Of a DNA stretch of 5,575 nt, positions 3,320 to 5,575 are shown one piece after another. The notes beneath the pieces are model-generated. The model saw only the letters and a program-made list of their open reading frames with translations, searched no databases and was not told where the DNA came from. Each line of letters opens with the position of its first letter. Position 1 is the stretch's first letter. The position numbers were made by a program, and so were the translations under genes. The DNA lies in assembly GCA_020853835.1 (NCBI GenBank), contig JADYYC010000253.1:1-5575 (forward strand), written 5' to 3'. This DNA is from Anaerolineales bacterium (lineage in GTDB: Bacteria > Chloroflexota > Anaerolineae > Anaerolineales > UBA4823).

Positions 3320-5575
3320 TCTGCGCCGATCCTGGCCACCAAGCTCTATATTCCCTCACCCAGCCCCGATATCGTCTCGCGCCCACGCCTGGTTGAGCGG
3401 CTGAACGAGGGACTGGCGAGAGGGTGTAAACTTTCCCTCATCTCCGCCCCGGCCGGCTTTGGAAAGACCACGCTGGTCAGCGAATGGATCGTCGGTTGCG
3501 AGAGGCCAGCCGCCTGGCTATCGCTGGACGAAGGGGATAGCGATCCCACACGCTTTCTGACTTACCTCATCGCAGCGTTACAGAAGATCAAACCGGGGTT
3601 TGGTGCTGACCTTCAGGCGATACTCCAATCACCACAACCTTTGCAGATCGAAAACATACTGACCGCTCTGCTATATGAAATTTCTGACATTCAGGATAAT
3701 TTCCTGATCATTCTTGATGATTACCACTCGATTGATTCGCAGCAAATTGATCAATCTCTGATCTTCCTTCTCAAGCACCAACCGCCGCAGATGCACCTGG
3801 TCATCACCACGCGTGAAGACCCATCCCTGCCTCTGGCGCAATACCGCGCCCGGGGTCAACTGACTGAAATGCGTGCTGCTGACTTGCGCTTTACCCCCAC
3901 TGAAGCCGCCGAGTTCCTCAACCACGCGATGGGATTGGATCTCTCTGAGGTAGATATCGCCGCGCTGGAAGCCCGCACCGAAGGCTGGATTGCTGGGCTC
4001 CAAATGGCGGCTATATCTATGCAAGGACATCAGGACATCGCGGAATTCATCCAATCCTTCACCGGCAGCCACCGTTTTGTGCTGGATTACTTGCTCGAGG
4101 AGGTCTTGGAACGCCAGCCCGTCGAGGTTCAAACGTTCTTGTTGCAAACCTCCATTCTAGATCGAATGTGCGGATCTCTTTGTGACGCTGTTCTACTCGA
4201 TCCATCGATTCCTGGGCAGGCAACTCTGGAATATATTGAGCGCGCCAACCTGTTTATCATCCCCCTCGATGACGAGCGGCGCTGGTATCGCTACCATCAC
4301 CTCTTTAAAGATTTGTTGGGTCAACGGCTGGGGGAGCATTGCACCGCGCAGGAAATCGCTGTGCTACATATCCGGGCCAGTGAGTGGCATGAAACCAATG
4401 GCTTGATGTTGGCAGCGTTTTGGCATGCTGCTGCCGCAAATGACGTTGAACGCGCTGAACGCCTGATGGAAAGCAAGGCTATGGGCCTGCACTTACGCAG
4501 TGTAAATTTGACGATCCTGAACTGGCTGGATACGCTTCCCGCGCCGGTGCTGGATGCCCGGCCTTTGCTGCGGGTCAGGTCTGTCACGCTGGCACTGATG
4601 TCCTGGCGTATGGTAGGTATAGAAGAAAAATTACTCGCGGCTGAGGCAGCGATAGCCGCCGCTTTAGAAAGATCGCCGCTGGATGTCAGAGTACGTGATT
4701 TATCCGGGCAGATTGCCTGTGCCCGGGCTACCCTGGCGCTTACGCGCTATGACACGCACACAATGCTTACCCAAGCGCGCCATGCCCTGGAGTGCCTGCA
4801 TCCTGAGAACCATACATTTCTTTTTACGGCAAACTGGGCCTTTGCGTCCGCCAACCTTCTGCTAGGAAACCGCTCCGAGGCTGCCCAGGCCTGCCAACGG
4901 GCTCTCGCCTTCAGCCAAAAATCGGGCAGCATGTTTTCCAGGATGCTGGCCACCTCGGTCCTTGGTAATCTTCAGAAAAAGGATAATCAGCTCCACAAGG
5001 CAGCTGAGACGTACCGGCACGTGCTGGAACTGGCGGGTGATAATCCATTTCCTAACGCCGGGCAGGTTCATCTTGACCTGGCAGAGATCTACTACGAATG
5101 GAACGATCTGGAGGCAGCCGAACAGCAAGGGAAGCAGGGCCAGGAATTAATGCGGCAATATGGTCAGTTGATCGATCGTTTTATCCTAGGTGAAGTGTTT
5201 ATCGCCCACCTACAACTGACCAGGGGAGATGTCGGTGGCGCCTCTGACCGGTTGGCTGAAGCTGAGCATTCTGCACGCCAGAAAAACTTCCTGCTGCGCT
5301 TGCCCGATATCGCGGCTGTGCAGGTGTTGGTGCTGATTCAGCAGGGTCTACTGACCAAAGCCCAGCAGCTTGCTCAGCAGTATGAGCTTCCTCTCAGCCA
5401 GGCTCAAGTGTTTATTGCCCAGGATGATCCATCTTCGGCGTTATCCATACTGGAGCCGTTTCGCCGACAGATGGAGGAAAGAGGATGGGCAGATGAACTG
5501 CTCAAGGCGATGGTACTCCAAGCGCTCGCCTTATATGAACATGATGACAAGAAACGAGCTGTGCGTCTTTTAGAC
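3317..5575 (+). CDS. LAL-type (MalT-like) LuxR-family ATPase regulator, N-terminal 753 residues
   Basis: The frame stays open for 753 codons to the window edge, so the C terminus is missing. Residues 7-33 ('ATKLYIPSPSPDIV', 'RPRLVERLNEGL') are the typical LAL opening. The STAND NTPase follows: Walker A 'APAGFGKTT' (44-52), Walker B 'FLIILDDY' (129-136) and sensor arginine 'ITTRED' (R166). Next are 'LRFTPTEAAEFL' (190-201), 'TEGWIAGLQMA' (221-231), 'FVLDYLLEEVL' (254-264), 'FLLQTSILDRMCG' (274-286) and the winged-helix mark 'WYRYHHLFKDLL' (323-334). From ~350 on it is TPR-like helices. All catalytic motifs appear intact, so it should bind ATP and oligomerise on a signal, as MalT does. Aligning its end with the first regulator puts residue 753 near that protein's visible residue 200, so about 135 residues including the HTH should remain and the full length should be ~890. 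ATG 3317 is forced by the TGA two codons before it. It probably has its own promoter and a leaderless mRNA. The ligand is unknown. Confidence 0.95.
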   Translation, partial: MSAPILATKLYIPSPSPDIVSRPRLVERLNEGLARGCKLSLISAPAGFGKTTLVSEWIVGCERPAAWLSLDEGDSDPTRFLTYLIAALQKIKPGFGADLQAILQSPQPLQIENILTALLYEISDIQDNFLIILDDYHSIDSQQIDQSLIFLLKHQPPQMHLVITTREDPSLPLAQYRARGQLTEMRAADLRFTPTEAAEFLNHAMGLDLSEVDIAALEARTEGWIAGLQMAAISMQGHQDIAEFIQSFTGSHRFVLDYLLEEVLERQPVEVQTFLLQTSILDRMCGSLCDAVLLDPSIPGQATLEYIERANLFIIPLDDERRWYRYHHLFKDLLGQRLGEHCTAQEIAVLHIRASEWHETNGLMLAAFWHAAAANDVERAERLMESKAMGLHLRSVNLTILNWLDTLPAPVLDARPLLRVRSVTLALMSWRMVGIEEKLLAAEAAIAAALERSPLDVRVRDLSGQIACARATLALTRYDTHTMLTQARHALECLHPENHTFLFTANWAFASANLLLGNRSEAAQACQRALAFSQKSGSMFSRMLATSVLGNLQKKDNQLHKAAETYRHVLELAGDNPFPNAGQVHLDLAEIYYEWNDLEAAEQQGKQGQELMRQYGQLIDRFILGEVFIAHLQLTRGDVGGASDRLAEAEHSARQKNFLLRLPDIAAVQVLVLIQQGLLTKAQQLAQQYELPLSQAQVFIAQDDPSSALSILEPFRRQMEERGWADELLKAMVLQALALYEHDDKKRAVRLLD

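Noticed and set aside
3671..4147. 158-codon open frame on the - strand
   Set aside because: It lies wholly opposite the ATPase domain of the second LAL regulator, whose Walker A, Walker B and sensor motifs prove the + strand frame. The - strand translation shows no family pattern.
4182..5573. Several short + and - strand frames (60-88 codons) in the second half
   Set aside because: All are shadows of the continuous 753-codon regulator frame that begins at 3317 and has no stop in the window.
1..5575. tRNA, rRNA, CRISPR array, insertion sequence or phage genes
   Set aside because: No clover-leaf sequence, repeat-spacer pattern, transposase motif or terminal repeats were seen on either strand.

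Overview
The window looks like chromosomal DNA from a Chloroflexota bacterium, probably of the Anaerolineae type. The clues are two large MalT-like LuxR-family ATPase regulators (LAL type), a small '…KGHL…QW…WF.GLTIT…' domain that I associate from memory with Chloroflexota, and DUF6326-like four-helix membrane proteins. This assignment is family knowledge plus inference; no rRNA or other marker gene is present. All recognisable genes lie on the + strand.

Layout. (1) 1-1005 is the C-terminal 334 residues of a LAL regulator: TPR-like helices, then a LuxR helix-turn-helix. (2) 1006-1184 is intergenic, with a strong intrinsic terminator (1030-1070) followed by a regularly spaced array of TCAC/GTGA half-sites and a weak promoter. 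(3) 1185-3249 is a compact three-ORF unit. It holds a fusion of the small soluble domain to a four-helix DUF6326-like membrane protein, then a zinc-less quinone-oxidoreductase-like MDR enzyme, then a second, stand-alone DUF6326-like protein. The enzyme and the last gene are four bases apart and probably translationally coupled. (4) 3250-3316 is a short gap carrying a perfect TATAAT box exactly where a leaderless transcript would start at the next ATG. (5) 3317-5575 is the first 753 residues of a second LAL regulator, open to the window edge with no stop codon. It has a complete STAND-type ATPase (Walker A, Walker B, sensor arginine) and TPR-like helices. Its HTH lies beyond the window.

How the parts may work together (inference): one LAL regulator, most simply the upstream one, could act on the half-site array and control a small membrane/redox operon in which an NAD(P)H oxidoreductase is bracketed by two related four-helix membrane proteins. 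The most unusual points are the in-frame fusion that hinges on an A6 tract and retains a strong internal ribosome binding site and ATG; the paralogous membrane pair around the enzyme; the 11-12 bp-phased operator-like array; and the apparently leaderless second regulator. The operon is visibly richer in A/T than the two regulators that flank it.
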